A DNA stretch of 64,000 nucleotides, from assembly GCA_947575805.1 (NCBI GenBank), contig CANPOY010000003.1, positions 44,813 to 108,812 of the forward strand. Direction: 5' to 3'. The notes beneath the pieces are model-generated. The model was given only the letters and a program-made list of their open reading frames with translations. It did not search any database and had not been told where the DNA came from. Origin of the DNA: an uncultured Lachnospiraceae bacterium. Its GTDB lineage: Bacteria > Bacillota > Clostridia > Lachnospirales > Lachnospiraceae. Shown piece by piece: positions 9,238 to 17,234 of this stretch. Made by a program: the position numbers and the translations under genes. How positions within the stretch are numbered: the stretch's first letter is position 1; each line of letters begins with the position of its first letter.

Positions 9238-10317
9238 TTATAATTGTGCAAGACAAGCCCGGACTTCGGCACATACGGCGCGGTCGTTTTCAAACATCTT
9301 CGCAAACAGGCGTTTCAGCGTTTCCTGTGTTTCCTTTTGTAAAATGAAAGCAGCAGACTGCCGGGTGATAGCATATCCGGTCTCGGGGCCCACGCCAAGC
9401 GCGCTCCATATTTGCCATCCGATGCCATGTGTTTCATCATTTCCTTCTTTGATATATCGTTCCAGGAAAATATTGCTCAGCCGATCCTGTATTTCCTTAT
9501 CCGAGCAAATATTACACAGCAGGTTTTCGGATCCGCCAAATGCTTCTGCGGCATGCCATCTTGCTTCAATCGGCACACTGTTGATGCCGCACATCATGCC
9601 GGCAATGTCCATGGCGTTTTCCGGCGTCACATGGTCGAGCACATCCATAATCACGCCTTCAAGCGCCGTATGTTCATCATAGGACAGGGCAGATGCGATG
9701 CGTTCCAGGAGTTCTTTGCAGGACATGTCAGGCGCGGTGTTGCCGGTGATGACAATGGCGTCGCGCAGCATGGAATGCCAGTTATCAGGCAAAGCATGAA
9801 ACTGTGAATTTAAGCCAAATACAGTGTCTGCGTCATAGCCCACTGCAAGAATCCATTCCATTTCGTTTTCCAATCGCAGCAGGGTCGGGAAGCCGGTATC
9901 CAGAGAACCTTTCATTGCGGAAAGCACTTCTTCCCGTGCGCTTGTACCGTCATAGCGCAGATAGGAAAATCCTGCAAAACGTGCCAGTGCATTAACAAAA
10001 CCGTCATCCCAGCGCCATCCGGTTCGAAATCCCGGCAAAGTATGTGGATCCACGCTGTCATCCCACGGATAATCGAAACCGAACGCCAGTGTCGATGCTG
10101 TCAAAAGGCTGTGGTAGACGGACAGCTGGTGGCGTTCCAGCAGATTATCGCCACAGGAGCTGCAATGGATACAATAGCGGCGGTTGGGCGCACACCAATA
10201 TGGTGTTTCTGCAGTGTATCCGCGCGCAATGACCAATGCAGATGCAAGTGCCGCAGTGAAGTTGTCCGATTCCGCATCCACCGGAAAGGATACCTGATGA
10301 TCCAAGATTCTTTTCAT
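9238..10317 (-). CDS. Unknown protein with possible papain-like (BtrH/C39-like) N-terminal domain
   Basis: A 359-residue soluble protein that I do not recognise with certainty. Residues 1-200 show the layout of papain-like BtrH/C39-type domains: an early SDNFTAALASAL segment, then FPTLLRLENEMEWILAVGYD and DTVFGLNSQF, which resembles the 'G-Y-D-x-x-x-x-x-G-L-D' strand of such folds. A cysteine-rich CIHCSSCG lies near residue 50. The C-terminal half is helical. No signal peptide is visible. The assignment is an inference from pattern only. A function in acyl or peptide transfer would fit the fold but is not shown. It lies just upstream of the S33 hydrolase gene. Confidence 0.6.
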   Translation of the reverse strand: MKRILDHQVSFPVDAESDNFTAALASALVIARGYTAETPYWCAPNRRYCIHCSSCGDNLLERHQLSVYHSLLTASTLAFGFDYPWDDSVDPHTLPGFRTGWRWDDGFVNALARFAGFSYLRYDGTSAREEVLSAMKGSLDTGFPTLLRLENEMEWILAVGYDADTVFGLNSQFHALPDNWHSMLRDAIVITGNTAPDMSCKELLERIASALSYDEHTALEGVIMDVLDHVTPENAMDIAGMMCGINSVPIEARWHAAEAFGGSENLLCNICSDKEIQDRLSNIFLERYIKEGNDETHGIGWQIWSALGVGPETGYAITRQSAAFILQKETQETLKRLFAKMFENDRAVCAEVRACLAQL

Positions 10318-10463
10318 GTTGCTATGACCATAGCCTTTTCCTGTCAGCGTTTAGGCAAGGCTTCCCTTCTGTATTTTGTGGCCGGCCGGTTATTTTTACC
10401 GGATTAGTGAGTGTAGTATACCACAGGTTAGGAATGCTGTATAGCTCTTTGGGGAGAGTATGT

Positions 10464-11360
10464 TTATTGAGCTGCGTCAGCATGATCCTTTATCATGATA
10501 ACCGTGGCGGCCACCATGATGCACATTGCAAGATAGAACTGTATTCCTGGCTGTTCCTTTAGCAGGGCCATGCTGAAGGCTACGCCCAGAAACGGAGCCA
10601 CAGAATAATAGGCGCTGGTTTTGGCGGCGCCCAGGTGCTGCTGTGCCATAATGTAAAATTTGATGCTTAAGCCGTATGCCACAAAGCCCAGGCCAAGGAT
10701 TGCGAGGATCCAATTCACCTGGGGCAGGCATTCGCCCAACAGCAAAGCAATACATAAGCTGCCCAGGCCTGAAAGACAGCCTTTTATCACAACGATTTCC
10801 GTAGAGCTTTTATGGCTGATCCTTTTGGTACAGTTGTTTTCAAAGCCCCAGCAGACACAGGCGCCCAGTACAAAAAGAGATCCCTCATTCAAGGTAAAGG
10901 CACCCGCTCCCTCAAAGCTGAGGATCATGCTGGCCAGCGTGACCATCAGGATCGCCAGCCACAGCCTGGGAGAGATTACTTCCTTGAAGATCATAAGGGC
11001 GATAACGGAGGTAGCCACGATTTCAAAGTTATTCAGCAGGGAAACATTGGCTGAATTTGTCCTTGCAATACCGAACATCAGTAATATGGGGGCGATAATA
11101 TCCAGTACCACCATAGCCACAGTATAGGGCAGCTCCTTTTTCGTCAGCCGTGCCTGCCCTGCTTTCGGCTTCAGCAGCTTTTCCACGCTGCCGCAGAGCA
11201 GCAGTCCGACACCTGCTCCCAAATAGAGAAATGCCGCTGTTATGGTCGGGTCCGCATGTTTCAGGATCAGCTTCGACAGGGGAATATTTATCGCATAAAG
11301 GGCCGCCGCCAGGATGGCATAAATTGTTGCAAGGTTCTTGGTTTTCATAGGTTCTCTCAT
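10464..11360 (-). CDS. EamA/DMT family transporter
   Basis: A 294-298 residue protein with ten predicted hydrophobic helices in two similar halves, beginning ATIYAILAAALYAINIPLSK, the typical start of EamA (drug/metabolite transporter) proteins. The second half contains GACVCWGFENNCTKRIS, the paired repeat. Members export amino acids, sugars or other metabolites; the substrate is unknown. Two possible starts lie 12 bases apart (11360 and 11348). The gene is divergent from the TetR gene at 11579, with a near-perfect 41-base palindrome between them, so it is a likely target of that regulator. Confidence 0.9.
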   Translation of the reverse strand: MREPMKTKNLATIYAILAAALYAINIPLSKLILKHADPTITAAFLYLGAGVGLLLCGSVEKLLKPKAGQARLTKKELPYTVAMVVLDIIAPILLMFGIARTNSANVSLLNNFEIVATSVIALMIFKEVISPRLWLAILMVTLASMILSFEGAGAFTLNEGSLFVLGACVCWGFENNCTKRISHKSSTEIVVIKGCLSGLGSLCIALLLGECLPQVNWILAILGLGFVAYGLSIKFYIMAQQHLGAAKTSAYYSVAPFLGVAFSMALLKEQPGIQFYLAMCIMVAATVIMIKDHADAAQ

Positions 11361-11469
11361 TTCATCAGGTGTAAGCGTTCGACTTCAGAACGCTGTCATA
11401 TCGTTACCGGTCGTATAGAAGTATAGCATATGTCTGCGGGAAAGCAACCGTTTTTCGGAGAAGTTTTCC

Positions 11470-11498
11470 TTGACGGAAATCAGGGCACAATATATAAT
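11470..11498 (+). promoter_or_regulatory. Promoter for the tetR-flavodoxin operon
   Basis: TTGACG (11470-11475), exactly 17 bases, then TATAAT (11493-11498). The element is close to consensus and should be strong unless repressed. The last base of the -10 box is the first base of the palindrome at 11498-11538, so the operator covers the start point. Confidence 0.8.
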
Positions 11499-11538
11499 AT
11501 AATTAACTTATATAAATAGTTTATATAAGTTAATTATA
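11498..11538. promoter_or_regulatory. 41-bp palindromic operator, probably for the adjacent TetR
   Basis: Two perfect 19-base arms, TATAATTAACTTATATAAA and its reverse complement, flank a three-base centre (TAG). The palindrome starts at the -10 box of the tetR promoter and ends about 40 bases before its start codon. Its size and location fit a TetR-family operator that would block transcription of the tetR operon and possibly the divergent EamA gene. TetR binding is inferred. Confidence 0.75.
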
Positions 11539-11578
11539 AAGACAGATAGAGGATCATACCACTGCCGGGAGGATTGAA

Positions 11579-12151
11579 ATGCCGAAGCAGAGAATTACAA
11601 AAGAAATGGTCGTGGATGCTGCTTTTGAAATTGCAAGAAGGGATGGGATGGAGCAGGTTCTGGTAAAGAATATTGCCAGCAGGCTGGGCTGCTCGGTACA
11701 GCCTATTTACAGCTATTGTAAAAACATGGAAGGTCTGCGCGAGGACGTGACTCAACGAACCCGCCATTTTATCCGGGAATATGTATCCGCCCACATAGAT
11801 CCGGATGATCTGTTTCGCAGTACGGGCAGGTCTTATATTCAGCTGGCGAAGGAAGAACCGCATCTGTTCAGGATTTTTATTTTGCATCGACGCAGGGGAA
11901 TTTCCTCACTGGACGATTTGTACCAGGCCGAGGCCGGGGCGCAGATTGCAGAAGCGATTGCGGATCATCTGCATGTCAGCATAGACCAAGCGAAACAGCT
12001 GCACCTGAATATGCTGATCTATACCATAGGTATCGGCACGATTTATTCCGTGACCACGCCGGGAATTTCAGCGGATGAGATATATGTACAGCAGGAAGCA
12101 GCTTATGAAGCGTTTTTGAAACAGATGCAGCAGGAGGAAAACCAGACATGA
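11579..12151 (+). CDS. TetR/AcrR family transcriptional regulator
   Basis: A 190-residue one-component repressor. Residues 5-50 contain the TetR helix-turn-helix (ITKEMVVDAAFEIARRDGME, then VKNIASRLGCSVQPIYSYC). The C-terminal ligand domain is helical and resembles the short WHG-type domain of clostridial TetR proteins. GGGAGG precedes ATG 11579. It overlaps the flavodoxin gene by ATGA, so the two are translationally coupled. The palindrome over its promoter suggests autorepression and possible control of the divergent EamA transporter. The ligand is unknown. Confidence 0.9.
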   Translation: MPKQRITKEMVVDAAFEIARRDGMEQVLVKNIASRLGCSVQPIYSYCKNMEGLREDVTQRTRHFIREYVSAHIDPDDLFRSTGRSYIQLAKEEPHLFRIFILHRRRGISSLDDLYQAEAGAQIAEAIADHLHVSIDQAKQLHLNMLIYTIGIGTIYSVTTPGISADEIYVQQEAAYEAFLKQMQQEENQT

Positions 12152-12675
12152 AAAAGGGAATCATTTTGTATCAGTCCAAGTATGGAGCAACCAGCAAATA
12201 TGCCCGTTGGCTGCAGGAGATGACGGATTTTGACTGCATGGAGACGCCGGGGGCGGCGCCGGAGCAGGTATTACAGTATGAAACGGTGGTGCTGTGCGGC
12301 GGAATTTATGCTTCCGGGATAGCGGGCCTGTCCTTCCTGAAAAAGTATTTCGGCAGCCTGAAGGATAAGAAAACTGCTATACTGTGCGTGGGCGCTTCCC
12401 CTTACGATGAAGATGCTCTTGCGGCCATCAGGCAGCATAACCTCACCGGAGATCTGAAGGAGATTCCCCTTTTCTATGGGAGGGGGGCATGGGATGAGAG
12501 CAGGATGAAATTTCTGGACTGGACTTTATGCAGAATGCTGCAGAAGGCGGTGGCGAAAAAGGATCCCGACACCTATGAGCCCTGGATGAAGGCCCTTATG
12601 GGGGCGGTAGGGCAGGTCTGCGACTGGACGGATCGGAAATATTTGTTGCCTTTGGTGGAGTATCTGAAAGGATAG
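12148..12675 (+). CDS. Flavodoxin-domain protein
   Basis: A 175-residue FMN-binding flavodoxin-like protein. It begins GIILYQSKYGATSKYARWL; the YxSKYGAT loop binds FMN phosphate as in flavodoxins and the HemG-type protoporphyrinogen oxidases. VVLCGGIYASGI and ILCVGASPY supply the isoalloxazine-binding loops. The start overlaps the tetR stop codon (ATGA). Its expression is therefore tied to the TetR regulator, which suggests a redox or stress role. The electron-transfer partner is not evident in the window. Confidence 0.88.
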   Translation: MKKGIILYQSKYGATSKYARWLQEMTDFDCMETPGAAPEQVLQYETVVLCGGIYASGIAGLSFLKKYFGSLKDKKTAILCVGASPYDEDALAAIRQHNLTGDLKEIPLFYGRGAWDESRMKFLDWTLCRMLQKAVAKKDPDTYEPWMKALMGAVGQVCDWTDRKYLLPLVEYLKG

Positions 12676-12689
12676 GAGGGGGGAAGGCT

Positions 12690-12857
12690 TTATTTTACTC
12701 CCCTCGCATAAGGGATGTCTATGCCACAGAAGGTGGTTTCTCTGACGGCGTTTTGATAGTCTGCCACACTTTTCAGATAAACCGCCGTAAAAATTAATAC
12801 GCTCAGGAAGAGAAGCAATACTGTAACCCAAAGGATCTTTTTGGTGGATTGTTTCAT
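12690..12857 (-). CDS. Small membrane protein, probably a truncated FMN-binding-domain protein
   Basis: A 55-residue reading frame with a membrane helix at about residues 8-28 (ILWVTVLLLFLSVLIFTAVY), then SVADYQNAVRETTFCGIDI. The latter resembles the linker that precedes the FMN-binding domain in small anchored flavoproteins of Clostridia, but the domain itself is missing because the frame stops near the convergent flavodoxin gene. GAGGTG precedes the ATG, and the start overlaps the stop of the decayed tetR (ATGA). It is most likely a deletion remnant; a functional small membrane protein cannot be excluded. Confidence 0.55.
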   Translation of the reverse strand: MKQSTKKILWVTVLLLFLSVLIFTAVYLKSVADYQNAVRETTFCGIDIPYARGVK

Positions 12858-13081
12858 TTCTGACACCTCGCAATCGAATCGTAAACAAGAGAAAATCCAT
12901 ATTCCAGGAATTGCTTTTTAGATAATCCCATTGTGAAATTCTTCCTGATACTGTACCAGACCGCTTTTGCTATATCGTCCATGGTAACTGCGGCAATGCC
13001 TTTTTCCATAAACAATACGGATGCCGCAGATACTATGTTTTCCCGATGTACGCTTCTGGGCTCTTTCTTTCTTCGACCCAT
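12854..13081 (-). pseudogene. Decayed TetR family regulator with internal deletions
   Basis: The frame starts MGRRKKEPRSVHRENIVSAA and continues FMEKGIAAVTMDDIAKA, an ordinary TetR N-terminus, but the recognition helix breaks off. The last 20 residues (LSKKQFLEYGFSLVYDSIAR) look like the far C-terminus of the same clostridial TetR subfamily. Between them a short piece reading LVQYQEEF, which resembles the middle of such proteins, occurs in another frame. The gene has thus lost most of its middle in at least two deletions. The product would be about 75 residues and unable to bind DNA normally. Confidence 0.7.
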
Positions 13082-13222
13082 AAGATTCCCCCTCAATAAT
13101 TTCACTTATTGTCAAGAATGTTTCCTGAAAACTTTTAATAATGCCTTATAAATGCCCCCTGAACATAACTTTTTTGTCTAATATTACTAAATATAAGGGA
13201 TTGCTTTTGTTGATAACGAAAG

Positions 13223-13251
13223 TTGACATTTTGACAGGTTCTTATTATAAT
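13223..13251 (+). promoter_or_regulatory. Consensus promoter for the starch-binding-like lipoprotein
   Basis: TTGACA (13223-13228), 17 bases, TATAAT (13246-13251): both hexamers and the spacer are full consensus. The start point falls inside the palindrome immediately downstream, so it should be very strong but repressible. Confidence 0.85.
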
Positions 13252-13271
13252 TTGCTTAACTGGTTAAGCAA
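13252..13271. promoter_or_regulatory. Operator O1 (TTGCTTAACTGGTTAAGCAA)
   Basis: Two 9-base arms TTGCTTAAC / GTTAAGCAA around a TG centre, directly after the -10 box. This is the expected place for a LacI-family repressor site. The core is repeated at 13302-13315, with centres 47 bases apart. Confidence 0.75.
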
Positions 13272-13301
13272 GCATAAAGGCTTATATTTTTTACCCGTAT
13301 A

Positions 13302-13315
13302 CTTAACTGGTTAAG
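13302..13315. promoter_or_regulatory. Operator O2 (CTTAACTGGTTAAG)
   Basis: An exact second copy of the 14-base core of O1, 36 bases before the lipoprotein start codon at 13351. Paired sites suggest cooperative binding by the LacI-type regulator encoded just downstream at 14556-15359. Confidence 0.7.
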
Positions 13316-13350
13316 CTAGCGGCAGTCTCAAGATGAAAGGGAGGTTAAGT

Positions 13351-14529
13351 ATGAAGAAAAAAGTGTTAAGTATGGTATTGGCAGCAACTATGGTTTTTTC
13401 ATTGGCAGCCTGCGGGAATGAAGAGAAAGAAGGAAGCAGCGGTACGGGAACGGATCAGAGCAGCAATCAGGAAAGCGGACAGAGCGACACGGACGGCAGT
13501 GGGTCGAAAACGGCGACTCATAAGGTGACCTTTTATGATTCGGACGGAACAACGGTGTTGTCCGAGGAAGAGGTGGCTGACGGGGCTTCTCCCACGGAAT
13601 ACACCCCAGAAAAGGAAGGCCAGGTATTCATGGGCTGGTTTGCAACGCCGTCCATGGGGCATGGGTTTGATTTTTCCCAGCCGGTTACAGAGGATGTTTC
13701 GGTGTTTGCAGGCTTCATGGAAAACAAGGAGGATACCAGAACCTTTGCCATTCTGGGCAGCGGCAAGAGCCCGCTGCTGGCAGTTTCCAGCTGGGGAAAG
13801 GTAATCAATGACGAGCACTATATGACAAAGGCAGAGGGAGAGAATGTTTATACGATTACTGTTGATCTCTGCGAGGGGGATGAATTCCAGTTTGCCATTG
13901 ATACCTCATGGTGCAATCAGAGGGGCGGCGGTTATATGGAGACCACGGAGGCGGACGGAGTCGAATATTTCAGTGTGTCCGGCGGTCTTTCCGACAGCAC
14001 GAAAAAGGCAAACATCAAGTGCCAGAAGGACGGAAATTATACCTTCACGTTGACCACCTATCCCGGCGCAGATGTATATGATACGGCAAACAGCTATTAT
14101 ACAGAGGAGACGAAAGAAAACTATAATTCCAACCCCTATGACAAGATCACTTTTGCCTACAACGGGGAAATTCAGGCGCAGATGGGTGAGCTGACTACTG
14201 CTTACTATATCAAAGGGGCCAAGGTTACCGAGTGGCAGGATAAATATGACGAGCAGTATCAGTTTAAGGAAGAGAACGGGATTCATACACTGGTAATCGA
14301 CCTGGAAGAAGGGGACGAATTCCTGCTGACCACTCTGGTGACCTCTGCAGACGGTACTTCTTCTGTGGGAAATGAGTATGTCCGCTACAGCAACATCACG
14401 GATGAAGGATCCCTTGCCTTTGTGGATGGCACAGAGAGTTATAATATTGTGGCAAAAGCTGCCGGCACCTATACCTTTACCTATGATCCGGCAACGACTC
14501 AGCTCACAGTGGGATTTGAAGGGAAATAA
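13351..14529 (+). CDS. Surface lipoprotein with InlB-like repeat and starch-binding-like domains
   Basis: A 392-residue lipoprotein. The signal peptide MKKKVLSMVLAATMVFSLAAC ends in lipobox LAAC, followed by a Ser/Gly/Asp-rich linker. Residues 55-115 contain a Listeria-Bacteroides type repeat (VTFYDSDGTTVLSEE, then FMGWFATPSM and VFAGF). Two later segments with 'VYTITVDLCEGDEFQFAID' and 'IHTLVIDLEEGDEFLLTTL' are repeated beta-sandwich units like carbohydrate-binding (starch-binding SusE/CBM-like) domains. The start has GGGAGG before it. Position beside the GH13-MalEFG genes and operator control suggest a glucan-binding role at the cell surface; this is an inference. Confidence 0.78.
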   Translation: MKKKVLSMVLAATMVFSLAACGNEEKEGSSGTGTDQSSNQESGQSDTDGSGSKTATHKVTFYDSDGTTVLSEEEVADGASPTEYTPEKEGQVFMGWFATPSMGHGFDFSQPVTEDVSVFAGFMENKEDTRTFAILGSGKSPLLAVSSWGKVINDEHYMTKAEGENVYTITVDLCEGDEFQFAIDTSWCNQRGGGYMETTEADGVEYFSVSGGLSDSTKKANIKCQKDGNYTFTLTTYPGADVYDTANSYYTEETKENYNSNPYDKITFAYNGEIQAQMGELTTAYYIKGAKVTEWQDKYDEQYQFKEENGIHTLVIDLEEGDEFLLTTLVTSADGTSSVGNEYVRYSNITDEGSLAFVDGTESYNIVAKAAGTYTFTYDPATTQLTVGFEGK

Positions 14530-14555
14530 TACAAAACAGGCCGAAAAGGACCTGC

Positions 14556-15359
14556 TCAGACAAACAAATTATGTTCACAATCGGGGACACGGTTTACGGC
14601 CAGTTCAAAACAGGCAAAGACTTGCTCCATCTTTTCCCGCAGGCAGCAGGCGGCGTAAAAGCCGCCTGGGCCTGCCAACGGAGCCAGGGACTGTTGGCTG
14701 TACAGAATATTTCCGGAAAAAGCAGGGAGTTCCCCGGATGGGCATGAATCGTTTTCCGGTACGAAGATCACGGAAGGAAAGGTACTCCGGATCAGCCTGC
14801 AGAGCTCTGCGTTATTGGGGGCAAGGCAGAGATAACGGTAATCTTCACTGCCGAAATGTTTTGCCGCTTTGGCCTTTATGCCTGCATAGTCCGTGCACAC
14901 CTGGAAAAAGATCTGCAAAGGCGTAAGGATGTCAATGGCGATCAGGGGGATCAGGTTGTTGTCTCCCACATGATTAAAGAAATCGGTGTCCGTGTCATAG
15001 CAGAGAATAGCGTCTGCGTAGTCGATTCGGGAAACATTTTCTTCGCTTTCCAGCAGCAGATGGTATCCATGGGACTGAAGCACTGCGGCCAGGGCATCCG
15101 CAACTGCAAGCTGTTCGGAGCGCTTGTAAAGGGATTTCTCCCGGCGCAGAAAAAGGGCTATATTATAGGTTTTGTTGGTGGCGAGAGATTTTGCGGAGGA
15201 ATTCGGCTTGTAGTCCAGCAAATTGACGATCTGCCATACCTTCTTTTTGGTCTCGTCACTGATGCGTTGGTCTTCCCGATGGTTGATTACATAGGATACG
15301 GTGGCTACTGAAACGCCTGCCTGCCTGGCAATATCTCGAATGGTATATTTTTTGCTCAT
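14556..15359 (-). CDS. LacI family transcriptional regulator (maltodextrin locus)
   Basis: A 267-residue LacI-type repressor. The N-terminus YTIRDIARQAGVSVATVSYV is the helix-turn-helix, followed by the hinge YKPNSSAKSLAT. The periplasmic-binding-like effector domain is present but short: most LacI proteins have 330-340 residues, so the second lobe is reduced. Met at 15359 is surely the start because the helix-turn-helix follows immediately. No ribosome site precedes it, and its -10 box ends only six bases upstream, so the mRNA may be leaderless. It lies between the lipoprotein and the GH13-malEFG genes and probably controls both. Confidence 0.88.
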   Translation of the reverse strand: MSKKYTIRDIARQAGVSVATVSYVINHREDQRISDETKKKVWQIVNLLDYKPNSSAKSLATNKTYNIALFLRREKSLYKRSEQLAVADALAAVLQSHGYHLLLESEENVSRIDYADAILCYDTDTDFFNHVGDNNLIPLIAIDILTPLQIFFQVCTDYAGIKAKAAKHFGSEDYRYLCLAPNNAELCRLIRSTFPSVIFVPENDSCPSGELPAFSGNILYSQQSLAPLAGPGGFYAACCLREKMEQVFACFELAVNRVPDCEHNLFV

Positions 15360-15365
15360 AGCTTA

Positions 15366-15394
15366 TTTATATACTGTGGGTGCCTTTTTGTCAA
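15366..15394 (-). promoter_or_regulatory. Promoter of lacI-type gene, placed for a leaderless transcript
   Basis: Read on the minus strand: TTGACA (15394-15389), 17 bases, TATAAA (15371-15366). The start codon (15359-15357) follows the -10 box by six bases, so transcription would begin at or within a base of the A of ATG. Confidence 0.7.
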
Positions 15395-15522
15395 TGTAAA
15401 GTGTGAGAAGAAGTTCTAATTCCGGGTTCGCGTGGATTGTTTGCGGCGGCATGTCTGGAAGTAGGAAAGAAAATCCGGGTCATTTCACTCAGAATGACAT
15501 GGATGGGGTATGGAGGATTGAT

Positions 15523-17226
15523 ATGAATGAACAGGCTATTTTACATGTACCGGATTCCCGGTACTGCTTCCCGGTTTCAGAGAAGGAGGTAGTGCTTCGG
15601 CTTCGTGTGGACAGGAAGGATCCGATAGATGAGGTCTGGGTGATATTTGAAAATAAATATGTCATTCAGATGCGTCAGCTCAGCGGGAGGATGGAACGGA
15701 AGTACGAGGACAGGCTGTTTGCCTGGTATGAGGTGAAGCTGAAGCTGGAGGATGTAAGGCTCGGCTATATCTTTAAGCTGCTGGCCCGGGGGAAAGAGCA
15801 GTATTATTCGGAGGATGGATTGAGCGATACCTATGATTTTTCCCTGGCATATTTTAACTTTTTTCAATTGCCGTATATTAATTCGGCGGACATTCACAGG
15901 GAAGTGCCCTGGATGGAAAGCGCAGTGTTCTATGAGATTTTTGTGGAGCGCTTCTGCAGGGGCTGGCAGGATAAAAACGACACTTATGTCAATATGAAAT
16001 GGGGGGAGAAGCCGCACCCCAAAAGCTTTGCCGGCGGGGATCTTCCGGGAATTACCGAAAAGCTGGATTATATTAAGGGGCTGGGGATAAATGCCCTGTA
16101 TCTTACTCCTGTATTTCAATCCGTCTCCAATCACAAGTACGATATTTCCGATTATGACAATATTGACAGTCATTTCGGAAGCAACGAGGATTTCGGAAGG
16201 CTGGTGCGGGAGGCCCATGTCAGGGGGATCCGGGTGGTGCTGGACGCTGTATTTAACCATTGCAGTGAGAATCTGGCCCAGTTTCAGGACGTGGTGGAGC
16301 GGGGAAAGGAGTCGCCCTATTTTGACTGGTTTATCATCCGGGGGGAGAGACCGGAGAAGGATCCCCTGAATTATGAAGTGTTTTCCTTTTGCGATTACAT
16401 GCCGAAGTTTAACACCTCCAATCCGCAGGTGCAGGAGTTCCTGCTGGATATTGCGGTATCCTGGATCGAAAGGTATGATATAGACGGATGGCGTCTGGAC
16501 GTATCCGATGAAGTGTCCCACGATTTCTGGCGTTTGTTCCGCAAGCGGGTGAAAGCAGTGAAAGCGGACTGTGCCGTCATCGGAGAGAACTGGCATGACG
16601 CCAATCCCTTCCTGCAGGGAGATCAGTACGACAGTATTATGAACTATGCCTTTACCAAGGCATGCCTGGATTATTATGCCTTTGGAACCTTTGACGCGGA
16701 GCAGTTTGCCTGGAAGCTCAACGGTCTTCTGATGCGCAATACGGACCAGGTGAACCGGATGATGATGAACCTGCTGGATTCCCATGACACGGATCGGTTT
16801 TATACCTGGGTGGGACGTGACAGGAACAAACTGCTGTCGGCGCTGGCGGTGATGGCTATGTTTGTGGGCGCTCCCTGCCTCTATTATGGTACGGAAATCT
16901 TGCTGGAGGGAGGTTATGATCCGGACAATCGGCGCTGCTTCGATTGGGATGAGAGTCATTGGGATACGGACTGTATGGAAAAGATGAAAGACCTGCTGGC
17001 TCTGAGGAAGGAAAAGGCAGTGCAGACAGGCGGCATCCGGGTGTATAGTAAGAATGGGCTGTTCGTGCTGAAGCGCTTTCTGGAGGAAGAAGCATTGACG
17101 CTGTACTGCAATCGGACGAAGGAAACAAGGATGGTGGAAGCCGAGGGTGAAGTCGTAGCCGGAAACGGCTTTGCAGACGGCTGCTTGGAAGCCGAGGGCT
17201 TTGTGATTTTCCGTTCGGCGGAATAG
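15523..17226 (+). CDS. GH13 alpha-glycosidase (neopullulanase/cyclomaltodextrinase-like)
   Basis: A 567-residue cytoplasmic alpha-amylase family enzyme. The first 120 residues resemble the CBM34-type N-terminal domain of cyclomaltodextrinases. The barrel carries the conserved regions LDAVFNHC, GWRLDVSDEV (nucleophile Asp), VIGENWHD (acid/base Glu) and LLDSHDTDRF (transition-state Asp). No signal peptide is visible. The start at 15523 has GGAGG six bases upstream; the upstream extension from 15403 lacks similarity. It should cleave imported maltodextrins or cyclodextrins. It is the first gene of the GH13-malEFG unit, with the next gene nine bases downstream. Confidence 0.92.
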   Translation: MNEQAILHVPDSRYCFPVSEKEVVLRLRVDRKDPIDEVWVIFENKYVIQMRQLSGRMERKYEDRLFAWYEVKLKLEDVRLGYIFKLLARGKEQYYSEDGLSDTYDFSLAYFNFFQLPYINSADIHREVPWMESAVFYEIFVERFCRGWQDKNDTYVNMKWGEKPHPKSFAGGDLPGITEKLDYIKGLGINALYLTPVFQSVSNHKYDISDYDNIDSHFGSNEDFGRLVREAHVRGIRVVLDAVFNHCSENLAQFQDVVERGKESPYFDWFIIRGERPEKDPLNYEVFSFCDYMPKFNTSNPQVQEFLLDIAVSWIERYDIDGWRLDVSDEVSHDFWRLFRKRVKAVKADCAVIGENWHDANPFLQGDQYDSIMNYAFTKACLDYYAFGTFDAEQFAWKLNGLLMRNTDQVNRMMMNLLDSHDTDRFYTWVGRDRNKLLSALAVMAMFVGAPCLYYGTEILLEGGYDPDNRRCFDWDESHWDTDCMEKMKDLLALRKEKAVQTGGIRVYSKNGLFVLKRFLEEEALTLYCNRTKETRMVEAEGEVVAGNGFADGCLEAEGFVIFRSAE

Positions 17227-17234
17227 GAGGTAAG

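Noticed and set aside
15577..16959. Long open frame antisense to the GH13 gene (460 codons)
   Set aside because: It lies entirely opposite a clear GH13 gene, has no ribosome site or family motif, and reflects codon bias of the sense strand.
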